A DNA stretch of 64,000 nucleotides from NCBI GenBank assembly GCA_965203255.1, contig OZ241882.1, positions 5,084,001 through 5,148,000 on the forward strand, written 5' to 3'. This document shows, in pieces, positions 25,470 through 34,422 of this stretch. The notes beneath the pieces were generated by a model. It searched no databases. It had not been told where the DNA came from and saw nothing but the letters and a program-made list of their open reading frames with translations. The DNA comes from JAPOUP01 sp965203255 (lineage in GTDB: Bacteria > Pseudomonadota > Alphaproteobacteria > Rhodobacterales > Rhodobacteraceae). The translations under genes were made by a program, and so were the position numbers. Numbering within the stretch: position 1 is the first letter of the stretch; the number at the start of each line of letters is the position of its first letter.

Positions 25470-25832
25470 ATGGGAATCGGTCTGAGACACTACGGCGACG
25501 GGACGGTCGGCTGGCTGAGGGCGAGGCTGGTGGCCGGGGACTGCACCCGGACGTTACTGGCGCGCGGGCCGGTCGGGCGGGAGGGCTGGCGGAACGCGGG
25601 GGGCTGGCGGAACGCGGGGGGCTGGCGGAACGCGGGGGGCTGGCGGAACGCGGGGGGCGAGCCGTGCCTCGCCTCGGCGCGGGCCGCCCTGCCGGAGGCG
25701 CGGCCGATGGGCGGCGCCAGCGCCGCGTCGCTGGTCCCTTCGCGCGGGTTTCCCGACAGGCGGCTGTCGTGCACCCTGGAGGATCCCGGCGGGGTCCGGG
25801 TGGTTCCGGTGCCCGACGCGGAGAGGGGCTAG
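25470..25832 (+). pseudogene. DUF4338-transposase N-terminal relic with a repeat expansion
   Basis: The frame MGIGLRHYGDGTVGWLRARL, with CLASARAALPEARP and later PDRRLSCTLEDPGGVRVVP, follows the N-terminus of the transposase at 7962-9959 (IGLRHFSADTVQWF, CLASARKILH, DTKLSCTLADIGPV). Where the intact protein has ELCERERWYNSKG, this copy has four tandem GWRNAG units. The frame ends at 25834 and the rest of the gene is absent, replaced by an inverted relic of the same family. Confidence 0.65.
25584..25655 (+). repeat. 18-bp tandem repeat, four copies
   Basis: The unit GGCTGGCGGAACGCGGGG starts at 25584, 25602, 25620 and 25638 with no differences between copies. It keeps the reading frame and encodes GWRNAG four times inside the transposase relic. 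Perfect identity suggests recent slippage. Confidence 0.95.
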
Positions 25833-26399
25833 GCGCGCCCGGTGATGGCCACGCACCATCCCGAGGGGGACGCCGCCTGAGCTGTTCGCCGACCGGACCT
25901 CGACGGCGACCATGCGGGCCAACCAGCTGCGGGTGTACCTTCCGGCCTTCGCCGGGATGCCGGTCCGGACCGTCCGGGCGGTCGGCCTCGCCGGGACGGA
26001 CCTTGCCAGGGCGCAGCCCGGCGCCATCCGGGCGCGGCTCCTGAGGACCGCCTGCCAGCTGTGGGTGGGCGTCCGCCGGATCCGCCTGTCGCTGTCCTCG
26101 GCGCATCCATGCCGGTGGCTGTTCCGCCGGGCGGTGGCGGCGCCGCCGCTGGCCGCCGCGGCGCGGGCCTCGCGGTGGCCGCCACGCCGCCCGCCTGAAC
26201 CGCCGGAACCACGCGCCGGGGAGGCCGGCCACGGGAGAGCCGCGCGCGCGGCTCCCGAAGGCGTGCGTGGCGGTACCGCTGTTCGCCATATGTTCCCGCT
26301 TCCGCAGCCACCGACGGCCTGCGGACGCCGCCGCCGGGGCACCGCCGGCCGCAGCCGCCGCCGGATGGGACCGGATGACGGGCCGGATCGGTGCCGGAT

Positions 26400-26650
26400 G
26401 CCCGGACTCCCGGTCTGGTGAGATATCCGGGCTAGCACCGGAAGCGCCTTCGCCGCCGCCGGGATGACCGGCCCGCCGCGGGCGTTCCGCCAGCCGGTGC
26501 GCTCGCACAGTTCCCGGCACAGCGCATGCCGGCTGCGCCCGCCGGCACGGAGCGCACCGGCAAGCCACTCCAGCGTCCGCCAATCAAAATGGCGGAGACC
26601 GACCTGCATGCCCCGCCATATAGGCGAACCGAATCAGATATATAGGAGGG
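26400..26650 (-). pseudogene. second, inverted DUF4338-transposase N-terminal relic
   Basis: From the ATG at 26609 the minus strand reads MQVGLRHFDWRTLEWLAGAL, then SRHALCRELCERTGWRNA, matching the start of the transposase at 9959. Homology fades beyond about residue 45. The leader up to 26650 matches the leader of the relic at 3398. The stretch 25833-26400 between the two facing relics is GC-rich and open in many frames but has no recognisable domain. Confidence 0.6.
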
Positions 26651-27086
26651 GACTGTTGTAAGGCCCGGCACCATTCGGGGATGCTCCGGACGGAACTTCG
26701 CCGTTCCCCGGTGCGCCCGACCGCGTGACCATGATGCTCGATCTAGGCGGTGCGACGTTTCGGCAGGCCAAACCCGACCGGGTAGGTGTCGTCGCCCCTG
26801 GTCCCCGACCATTCCGTCCGCACAATTCCAGCACCCTCCGTTCCCGGGGTTCCGTCATCCGCACCGGATCCGGCCACCGCTGGCGATGTGCGCCCCCGGA
26901 CACTGCGGCTACCAAAGCGGCCATGCCGGAATGACGCAAGGAAACGCGGCCCTCCGCCGGAATGGCACCGTAATGAATCGCCGCCAACATCGCTGCCAAG
27001 GGTAACAGTCTTGAGAGTAGTGCCCCAGCCTTTCTGACGGGCTTCCATTGACGGAGGGTCATGACTTTGGAGTTTCGGGACTTGGG
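26651..27086. other. gap downstream of the RND gene
   Basis: This stretch marks the border between the IS-rich island and the core region. Several ORFs overlap here without family features. I see no clear terminator hairpin after the RND stop at 27087. Confidence 0.35.
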
Positions 27087-30000
27087 TTAGGGCTTCCCTT
27101 CCGTTTCGGGGTTGGGCGTGTGCGTAATTGCCCGGTGGTCTGCTTCCCGCATCTCGATCGCCAAAGGATGAAAGCCTACGGCGTTGCCTGTCTCCCAGAT
27201 GATTTCGGGCAACTCGATCCGGCGCACCGTACGCTTTAGGGCCCAGTCCCGGGCGATTCGGCTGCCACGCGGCATGGATAGCCAAGCCAGCAGTCGCGCA
27301 AGTCCCCGGGCATAGGTAACAAGCCAGACACGGAGTGCCAGCATCGATGGCGTGAACACCAACGTCAGAACAGTTGCTGTGCCAAGACCAAACACGACGG
27401 CGGTGGCTAACTGCTTCCACCATAGCGCGGTTGGCGAATCGACCGTGTACCCGCCGTTGATGAAATCTAGTGAGATACCGAACATCATCGGAGTCAGCCC
27501 CGCCATCGTTGTGATCGAAGTCATGAGTACCGGTCGGATGCGCGCTTCAGCGGTTCGCACGATTGCCTCGATACGGGGCATGTAACGGGCATACTCCTGA
27601 TAGGTGTCGATCAGTACGATATTGTTGTTAACCACAATGCCGGCCAGCGCTACGATGCCTGTGCCGGTCATAATGGTCGAGAACGGCTGTTGCATCACCA
27701 ACATCCCCAGCAGGACACCTGTCGTCGACAGAACCACGGCGAGAAGGACGAGAGCCGAGTTATAGAAGCTGTTGAATTGCGACAGCAGAATGATGAACAT
27801 CAATCCCAATGCGCCCGCGAAGGCACTCATGAGAAAGGTCTGGCTCTCGGCCTGCTCTTCCTGATCACCCGACCACTCCGCTTCGACGCCTAATGGCAAA
27901 GGTTCCGTCTCAAGCCATTCCGTTAAGGTGGCAATGCGCTCCTGGGCATTGATCGGAACCAATCGAAACGTTTGGTCCGCAAGCCCAGCTTCAATCGCAC
28001 GTGTGCCGAGATCGCTCTGGTAGGAAGGTGTTCCGCCACCCCGTTCCTGCTCAGCTGACTGCGCGTATCCAACAGTTGCCCCAGACTTTACATCGACAAT
28101 CTTCTGCAGGCCGGGCAATATGTTGGCCCTGACGTCAAAATACCGATTCTGGTCGACACGGTCGATCTGACCAAGTTCATCGACCGGTTTCCGGGTGATG
28201 AAGTTTGACAGTGGCACCTGGCCATCGTCTGTTCGGATCTTTAGGTTGTCGAGTGTGGCAAGGACTCGGTAATCTTCGGGAAGGCGGACCCGGATTTCGA
28301 TTTCCTCGTCAGAGGAGTCGACCCGCATTTTATCCAGCAGAATACCGCGGGTCACGAGTTGCACCATACCTCCCACCGTCGCGACATCGGTGCCGAAGCG
28401 GCCCGCCTTTTCAACGTCAACGTCAATTTGCCAATCGATGCCTGGCAGAGGAAGTGAATCGTCAATGTCGACCAGCCCCGCAGTCTCTTCGAATTTCCTC
28501 CGTGCGATTTCTGTCGCGGACTGCAGCGAATCGAAATTGTCGCCCTTCAGTCGAAGATGCACTGGTTTCCCGGATGCCGGACCGCGGTTGAGATTGAGGA
28601 TTTCCGTTCTGATGCCAGGAATCTTCGCCAACCTGGTTTCAAGGTCATTCAGAATCCAATTGCCATCGTAATCGTCGGCAACAACTTCCGTCTCCAGAAG
28701 CCCGAACAGCAACGGAATTCCGGCGACTCGGGGACGGTCTTCCCAGCGCGTAAGTTCGATCTGCACCTGACCAATTGCGTCTCTGGGAGCGTCGGCACCT
28801 TGCGCACCTTGATCGAGCTCATTCGATCCGGCAGAAGCGAAGGCGCTTTCAATACCTGGGGTCGCAAGAATGACGTCCTCGACCTCGCGAACCAGGGAAT
28901 CCTTTTCAGAAAGCGAAAGGTTGCCACGGGCCCGGACATAGACGATCGCCTGCTCCGGTTCCGCTTCCACGAAGAACTCGACGCCAAGATTGTTCTGGCC
29001 GTAATGGTTGAATGTTGCCACGACAAGGCTGATGACCGCGCAGACCGCGACGACCGGCATGATGGGATTGCCTGCGATGAGCCATATGAACACTCCGAAT
29101 GGTGTGCGCCGTTGGCCTGCCCGAATTCGATTGCTGTGTCGCTTGAACTGTACCGAACCGACGGCCACCGCGGTCAGAATTGATCCAACCAGAAACAGAC
29201 TGACTCCTGGCAGATAGGCAATCAGACCAGAACCGCCTGCGCTTGGAACCCCGGTCATGTAGCCCGGGTTCAGAATTTGCATCGCACCGATGAAGACCAT
29301 GTACATTGTCACCGGCACGAGAGCGGCCCGTACGATCCACCAAGGTATAGCCTGCCGCAAGATCTGCGAGACGCGTTCAAGGCGACGGTCAAGACGGCCG
29401 GCGACGCCGCCCATCACGGGAAGGTAGATCAACGCGACGACCAGGGAGGCGGAGAGCACGAATATCAGTGTCACAGGCAGCATTCCCATGAATTCGCCAG
29501 GAACACCTGGCCAGAACAGCATTGGCAGGAATGCACAAAGCGTAGTGGCGGTTGAGCTTACAACTGGCCAGAACATGCGTTTGGCGGCTTCCACATACGC
29601 ATGCATCGGACCAGAGCCCTCTCTAATGCGCTTGTCCGCGTATTCCACAACGACAATTGCGCCGTCGACCAGCATTCCGACCGCAAGAATCAGGCCGAAC
29701 ATCACGATGTTGGAGATGGCGACGCCCATGACCGCAAGGAACGCAAAGCACAGAAGAAAAGACGTTGGAATCGCAAATCCCACAAGCAGGGCTGCTCGGG
29801 TGCCAAGTGCTGCCAATACCACGATCATGACCAGCGCGATTGCGGTCAAGACCGAAGATTCGAGCTGGCTGATCATCGAGGCGACAACAAAGCTCTGGTC
29901 GTTGGATGTGCCGACTTTGACGGCTTGCCGGAGTTCGACGGGCCATGTCTGCTGTTCGGCCTCGACTTCATCCCGGACAAGCTGTGCTGTTTCGATCAGA

Positions 30001-30869
30001 TTGTAGCCCTTCCGCTTGACCACCTGGATCGCCACCGTGTTGACGCCGTTGAACCTGGCGGTGCCTTCGCGGTCCTCGAAGTTCAAGTGGATTTCGGCAA
30101 GTTCTCCTAGCTTCACGACGCTGTCACCGTTGACCTTTATGGGAAGTTCATAGACGTCCCTGTAATCGACGTAACTGGCCGGGATCTTCACTCCGAACGC
30201 GCCTTGCTTGGTTTCGACCTCGCCTGCGGCGATCAGCTCGTTATTGTTGGCGACGACATCGATCAATTCTCCGGCCGTAACGTTGTAGGCCTCGAGAAGA
30301 AGGGGATCGATCAGCACTTCGAGCATCTCGTCACGGTGTCCGCCAAGGGCGGCCTCCAGGACCGGTTCCAAGCCCTCAAGTCTGTCCTGCAAGTCCTTTG
30401 CAAGGCGCAGAAGCGTACGTTCGGGCACGGCTCCGGTAAGATTGACGATCATGATCGGAAATTCAGAGAAGACGATTTCGTTGATCGAATACTGTTCCGC
30501 GCCCTGCGGAAAGCTGGCCTCCGCGTTCTTCATCCGATCTCGGATATCAGCGATTGTCTGCGACTTGTCCCAGCCGAACTCAAACTCGAGTACAATGCCT
30601 GCATAGTTTTCTGCCGCCGTAGCTGACATTCTTGACAGACCGTCAAGGCCGGAGAGTTCCGTCTCCATCGGTTTGACGAGTAACCTCTCGCTGTCCTCGG
30701 CTGAAATCCCCGGGAACGGCACGGAGACAAAGATGACTGGAATTTCGATGCCGGGCTCACCTTCCTTGGGAAGAAGGCCGTAGGCTGCGCCGCCGGCGAC
30801 CAGTGAGATCATGATGAAGGCCATGACCATTCTTGCCCGGCTTGCCGCCCAGTCGACGATGATGGTCAT
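27087..30869 (-). CDS. RND-family efflux transporter, inner-membrane pump
   Basis: This proton-driven exporter of the AcrB/HAE-1 type works with a periplasmic adaptor and an outer-membrane channel. The start MTIIVDWAASRARMVMAFIMISLVAGG is the usual cytoplasmic tip and TM1. Periplasmic segments such as VPFPGISAEDSE and two sets of transmembrane helices are visible. In TM4 the proton-relay segment reads VGMLVDGAIVVVEYAD, so the first Asp of the usual DD pair is kept and the second is Gly, a variant seen in some subfamilies. At 1260 residues it is about 200 longer than AcrB, with extra hydrophobic segments between the two halves and a 60-residue hydrophilic tail. Its ATG overlaps the adaptor stop by four bases. 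The substrate is unknown. Confidence 0.92.
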   Translation of the reverse strand: MTIIVDWAASRARMVMAFIMISLVAGGAAYGLLPKEGEPGIEIPVIFVSVPFPGISAEDSERLLVKPMETELSGLDGLSRMSATAAENYAGIVLEFEFGWDKSQTIADIRDRMKNAEASFPQGAEQYSINEIVFSEFPIMIVNLTGAVPERTLLRLAKDLQDRLEGLEPVLEAALGGHRDEMLEVLIDPLLLEAYNVTAGELIDVVANNNELIAAGEVETKQGAFGVKIPASYVDYRDVYELPIKVNGDSVVKLGELAEIHLNFEDREGTARFNGVNTVAIQVVKRKGYNLIETAQLVRDEVEAEQQTWPVELRQAVKVGTSNDQSFVVASMISQLESSVLTAIALVMIVVLAALGTRAALLVGFAIPTSFLLCFAFLAVMGVAISNIVMFGLILAVGMLVDGAIVVVEYADKRIREGSGPMHAYVEAAKRMFWPVVSSTATTLCAFLPMLFWPGVPGEFMGMLPVTLIFVLSASLVVALIYLPVMGGVAGRLDRRLERVSQILRQAIPWWIVRAALVPVTMYMVFIGAMQILNPGYMTGVPSAGGSGLIAYLPGVSLFLVGSILTAVAVGSVQFKRHSNRIRAGQRRTPFGVFIWLIAGNPIMPVVAVCAVISLVVATFNHYGQNNLGVEFFVEAEPEQAIVYVRARGNLSLSEKDSLVREVEDVILATPGIESAFASAGSNELDQGAQGADAPRDAIGQVQIELTRWEDRPRVAGIPLLFGLLETEVVADDYDGNWILNDLETRLAKIPGIRTEILNLNRGPASGKPVHLRLKGDNFDSLQSATEIARRKFEETAGLVDIDDSLPLPGIDWQIDVDVEKAGRFGTDVATVGGMVQLVTRGILLDKMRVDSSDEEIEIRVRLPEDYRVLATLDNLKIRTDDGQVPLSNFITRKPVDELGQIDRVDQNRYFDVRANILPGLQKIVDVKSGATVGYAQSAEQERGGGTPSYQSDLGTRAIEAGLADQTFRLVPINAQERIATLTEWLETEPLPLGVEAEWSGDQEEQAESQTFLMSAFAGALGLMFIILLSQFNSFYNSALVLLAVVLSTTGVLLGMLVMQQPFSTIMTGTGIVALAGIVVNNNIVLIDTYQEYARYMPRIEAIVRTAEARIRPVLMTSITTMAGLTPMMFGISLDFINGGYTVDSPTALWWKQLATAVVFGLGTATVLTLVFTPSMLALRVWLVTYARGLARLLAWLSMPRGSRIARDWALKRTVRRIELPEIIWETGNAVGFHPLAIEMREADHRAITHTPNPETEGKP

Positions 30870-32086
30870 TGGCTGACTTCCCGGTAGGCCGGCGCAACCG
30901 GAACGCCGTCGATTACGTACTCCTGACCAACCACAATTATGTCAGCTTCCTTATCAAGCCCGCTGACGAACACACCTTCGAGACTGTCGCGAAGAACGGT
31001 GACTGGAAAAAACCGTGCGGTTCGCTGATCGGTGACAATGCGCACTCCGAGTGAGCCAGTGTCATCGAGGGTCAATGCCGACTGCGGAACAAGATGCGCT
31101 GTCCGGACACCGGCCTCGACGGAGATTTCAGCTGTCTGGCCGTCCCGTATGGACAGATCGGAATTCGGTGCGGTGGCCTCAACCCGGAATGTGCGCGTGC
31201 TTGGATCGGCGGACCGCGAAAGGAAGGTCAACCGCCCAACCACCTCGCGGCCGGTCGTGAGCCTCGCAGCAGTGCGGGCTCCGAGACTGATTTTATCGAC
31301 GTCCGTCTCCACTACGAATCCGACCAGCTTGATCGGATCCAACTGAATTACAGTTGCGCAGTGCCCGCCTGGCTGAAGCAGTGAGCCCAGTTCGGCGGTG
31401 TCGGATTCCAGCAGACCGGAAAAGGGTGCGCGGATTTCGAGACGTTCGATTTCCTTCATTGCGGAGGCAACGTTGGTCTCAGCTGTCTGCACGCCGGCCT
31501 TCGCGCCCTCAAGCTGCGACCGGGCGGCTTGTACGCCTGCTCTTGCAGCTTCGGCTGCAGCTTCGGTCGCTACCACGCGGGATTCCGACGCGAAGCCGTC
31601 TTCTGCAAGACTGGAGGCTGCGGTAAGATTGAGTGTCGCCTCCGCCAGTCGTGCTTCGGCTTCATTGACTCTTGCCCGTGCCTCAGGAAGTCGGGATCTG
31701 GCCTCCGCTAGCGCCGCTTGCGCACCCGCAAGGGAGACTAGGCGAGTGCCCGGATCGATGCTGCAGAGAACCTCACCCTTGTCAACGGAAGTGCCCTTGC
31801 GCAATGGTTCCGAATTTACCACCCCTCCCGTTTCGGCGCGTACGTCAACCTGTCGGGTCGCCTCGGTGCGCCCGCGGACCACCACAGCCTGGGTGATGAC
31901 CAGTTCTGACGATGTCATGGCGACCACGGACACGCGTTCCGAAACGTTCTCATCCTGCGGCGGAGGTTCAACGGCCTCGCTCAGGTCATCGCGAGCGGAA
32001 ATTGCTCTGACCGCCTCTCTTTCAAAGACCAACAGATACAGTCCGGCTGCGACCAGAATGGCAGTCAGTATCGGAAGGAAACGCAT
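30866..32086 (-). CDS. RND efflux periplasmic adaptor (membrane fusion protein)
   Basis: This 406-residue HlyD/AcrA-like adaptor bridges the RND pump and an outer-membrane channel. An N-terminal membrane anchor (FLPILTAILVAAGLYLLVF, residues 3-21) is followed by a barrel-sandwich half (ETGGVVNSEPLRKGTSVDKGEVLCSI), a long Ala/Glu/Arg-rich coiled coil (about 110-210), the second lipoyl half (LEIRAPFSGLLES) and beta-barrel segments with GRLTFLSRSADPSTRTFRVE. It forms the first gene of a two-gene operon with the pump (ATGA overlap). No outer-membrane factor gene lies nearby, so it probably shares a TolC encoded elsewhere. Confidence 0.92.
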   Translation of the reverse strand: MRFLPILTAILVAAGLYLLVFEREAVRAISARDDLSEAVEPPPQDENVSERVSVVAMTSSELVITQAVVVRGRTEATRQVDVRAETGGVVNSEPLRKGTSVDKGEVLCSIDPGTRLVSLAGAQAALAEARSRLPEARARVNEAEARLAEATLNLTAASSLAEDGFASESRVVATEAAAEAARAGVQAARSQLEGAKAGVQTAETNVASAMKEIERLEIRAPFSGLLESDTAELGSLLQPGGHCATVIQLDPIKLVGFVVETDVDKISLGARTAARLTTGREVVGRLTFLSRSADPSTRTFRVEATAPNSDLSIRDGQTAEISVEAGVRTAHLVPQSALTLDDTGSLGVRIVTDQRTARFFPVTVLRDSLEGVFVSGLDKEADIIVVGQEYVIDGVPVAPAYREVSQ

Positions 32087-32328
32087 TGTCGGCCCCGGGG
32101 TTCCGTTTCGGGCTTGGCATTAGCCAACCATTGTCAGATAGTTTTTGCTGGCCGAGATTCCAAGATGACAGTCTGGCATTGCGCGAAAACCTGCTATGCG
32201 AATTCCTCAACTGTGCGCATTGGTGCGGGATGTTGTTTGTCTGAAAGGTTCTTGCGGTAACGGATACACTTGGCAAAACAAATGTCCTGAGTGTATTAGG
32301 GTGCGACGGAGATGACGGAGCTGAGGCA

Positions 32329-32982
32329 TTGTCCCCGACAGATAGTTTTATTCAGGAAGTGACCGAAGAAGTCAGGCGGGACCGGCTATTCGGTTATATT
32401 CGCCGCTATGGCTGGATCGCAGCCGTCTTGGTGGTGTTGCTGGTCAGCGGCGCTGCCTGGAATGAATATTCCAAGGCGACGGTCCGTGCCGCTGCTGAGG
32501 CCCGAGGAGATGCCATACTCGGCGCACTCGATTCGGAAAACAGCCTGGCACGCGTCGAGGCTCTGGAAGCGATCGGTTCGGCGGGGGCACAAGCCGCTGT
32601 AGTTGCAATGCTTCTGTCAGATGAAGCTTTGGATTCGGGCGATCTGGCAGGGGCCGTCGAGGCCCTCCAAAGCATCATCGGGGACGATGCCGAGCTCGAC
32701 CTCTATCGCGATCTGGCGACGCTTAAGCTCGCGATTTTGTCCGCTTCGGAATTGGCGCCTGCCGATCGGGTCGCGATGCTTGAGCCACTGACGTTGGCCG
32801 GAGCACCGTTCCGGGTTCTTGCCGAGGAGCAATTGGCGCTTGCCGAGATCGAAAGCGGACAGCGTGAAGCTGCGCTGGACAGACTACGGGCATTGGTTGA
32901 AGACAGCGAAGCGGCTACTGGGCTGCGCCGACGCGCCAGGATGCTGATAGTGGCGTTGGGTGGCGCTGAAGATCCCACCTGA
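32329..32982 (+). CDS. YfgM-like tetratricopeptide membrane protein
   Basis: This 217-residue protein has a short cytoplasmic N-terminus (TDSFIQEVTEEVRRDRLFGYIRRY), one membrane helix (about residues 27-45, GWIAAVLVVLLVSGAAW) and a helical periplasmic domain rich in Ala and Leu with TPR-like repeats. The architecture and its position just before bamB match YfgM, an ancillary factor of the Sec/Bam envelope pathway. The best start is the TTG at 32329, nine bases after GGAG; no in-frame ATG exists upstream. Transcription is divergent from the efflux operon, with about 240 bp between them for promoters. Confidence 0.8.
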   Translation: MSPTDSFIQEVTEEVRRDRLFGYIRRYGWIAAVLVVLLVSGAAWNEYSKATVRAAAEARGDAILGALDSENSLARVEALEAIGSAGAQAAVVAMLLSDEALDSGDLAGAVEALQSIIGDDAELDLYRDLATLKLAILSASELAPADRVAMLEPLTLAGAPFRVLAEEQLALAEIESGQREAALDRLRALVEDSEAATGLRRRARMLIVALGGAEDPT

Positions 32983-33034
32983 TCCACGTGGATATGGGTG
33001 GGGTTCCCAGCGTGATGGCCTTGAGCTAGCCGAC

Positions 33035-34375
33035 ATGGAAGGAAAGCGTGAGGTGAGGAATTCCGGTAACCTGCTAGCTGTGTGTGGCCTGTTCGTTTTG
33101 GCGGCATGCGGTGACAGCGATTTCCTTAGAGGAGAGCGGATCGAGGTTCGTCGTGAGACGGAAGGGGCATCAGGTGCTGCCGTTGGAACAGTCAGGATTG
33201 CGTCAAACGTTGCATTCAATGCTCCGCCTTCCATCAGGAACGCAGTTTGGACGCACGTTTCCGGAGACGCTACGCACAGACCGGTCCATCCTGCGTTTTC
33301 TTCCTCTCCAGAGTCTGTCTGGGATGTCAGTATCGGTCAAGGAAACAGCCGGAAGCACCGGATAACAGCAGACCCGATCGTTTCAGATGGGCGTGTATTC
33401 GCGCTTGACAGCCAATCGCGGCTGACAGCTGTGACCACTGGCGGCCGGATCCTTTGGAACCGAGATCTTACGCCACCGCCAGAGCGGAACAGTGACGCTT
33501 CAGGCGGCGGGCTTGCTGCTGTCGATGGGAGGGTCTTTGCCACAACTGGTTTTGGGGAGGTCATCGCACTGGACGCGGCGACAGGCGATGAGGTCTGGCG
33601 TCAGGACGTTGAGGCCCCTGCGACGGGCAGCCCGACCGTATCCGACGGGCTTGTCTATCTCGTCACCCGCGCAAGTCTAGCATGGGCGATCGATGCGGGG
33701 AACGGCCGCGTGAGATGGCGGCTTCCCGGAACTCCCGTTATTTCCGGTACGGTGGGCGGAGCCAGCCCCGCAGTTACAGATCGGCTTGCCATAATTCCCT
33801 TTGGCGGTGGCGAACTGGTCGCCGTGCTCAGACGGGGCGGTGCGCCAATTTGGAGTTCGGTGTTGTCCGGTCGCCGTCCGGGTCGCGCTTACGCGAATTC
33901 AAATGACATTACCGCAGATCCGGTTGTCTCTGGAAGGGTGGTCTATTCCGGGAACCGGTCGGGTCGTGCGGTGGCGCTGCGGCTGGACACCGGGGAGCGT
34001 CTCTGGACTGTGCAGGACGGTGCGCAGGGACCAATGTCCGTTTTTGGGGACTCGGTATTCCTGATCTCTGACCTGAACGAGTTGATCCGGCTGGATGCCG
34101 CAACGGGCCAACGCATCTGGAGCCGGGAACTGAAGTATTTCAGGAATGAGAAGGCCAAGAGACACAAGGCGATTCATGTTCACTACGGTCCGGTTCTGGC
34201 GGGTGGTGGTCTGTGGGTGGCATCCAGCGATGGGACGGTCGCCTCCTACAGTCCCGAGACCGGAGCCCGCCAAAGCGCATTCAAGGTGCCCGGTGGAGCG
34301 GCGAGTTCGATGGTGTTTGCGCAAGAGACCATGTATCTCGTATCAGGCCGCGGCAAGCTTCACGCCTATCGATAG
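33035..34375 (+). CDS. bamB: outer-membrane assembly lipoprotein BamB-like (PQQ-type beta-propeller)
   Basis: This 446-residue lipoprotein probably stabilises the BAM complex that inserts beta-barrel proteins into the outer membrane. The signal peptide ends in a lipobox, LFVLAACGDSD, with the acylated Cys near residue 25. Repeated blades follow, of the form GRVFALDSQSRLTAV, GEVIALDAATGDEVWRQD, RAVALRLDTGERLWTV and ELIRLDAATGQRIWSRE, typical of PQQ-like eight-bladed propellers. I chose the ATG at 33035 because it puts the signal peptide at the N-terminus; the frame is open upstream. Its neighbours, a YfgM-like gene before and der after, match the usual bamB setting. Confidence 0.88.
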   Translation: MEGKREVRNSGNLLAVCGLFVLAACGDSDFLRGERIEVRRETEGASGAAVGTVRIASNVAFNAPPSIRNAVWTHVSGDATHRPVHPAFSSSPESVWDVSIGQGNSRKHRITADPIVSDGRVFALDSQSRLTAVTTGGRILWNRDLTPPPERNSDASGGGLAAVDGRVFATTGFGEVIALDAATGDEVWRQDVEAPATGSPTVSDGLVYLVTRASLAWAIDAGNGRVRWRLPGTPVISGTVGGASPAVTDRLAIIPFGGGELVAVLRRGGAPIWSSVLSGRRPGRAYANSNDITADPVVSGRVVYSGNRSGRAVALRLDTGERLWTVQDGAQGPMSVFGDSVFLISDLNELIRLDAATGQRIWSRELKYFRNEKAKRHKAIHVHYGPVLAGGGLWVASSDGTVASYSPETGARQSAFKVPGGAASSMVFAQETMYLVSGRGKLHAYR

Positions 34376-34422
34376 AAGTGAAGGGCGAGAGGGACGCGTT
34401 GTGTTCTGAACGGAGCGTAGGC

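Noticed and set aside
23531..26044. Long plus-strand ORF of 837 codons with VVAV-type repeats
   Set aside because: It is the antisense of the RTX repeats. The repetitive GC-rich codons keep the opposite strand open; the minus-strand frame has a ribosome-binding site, RTX motifs and a proper C-terminus.
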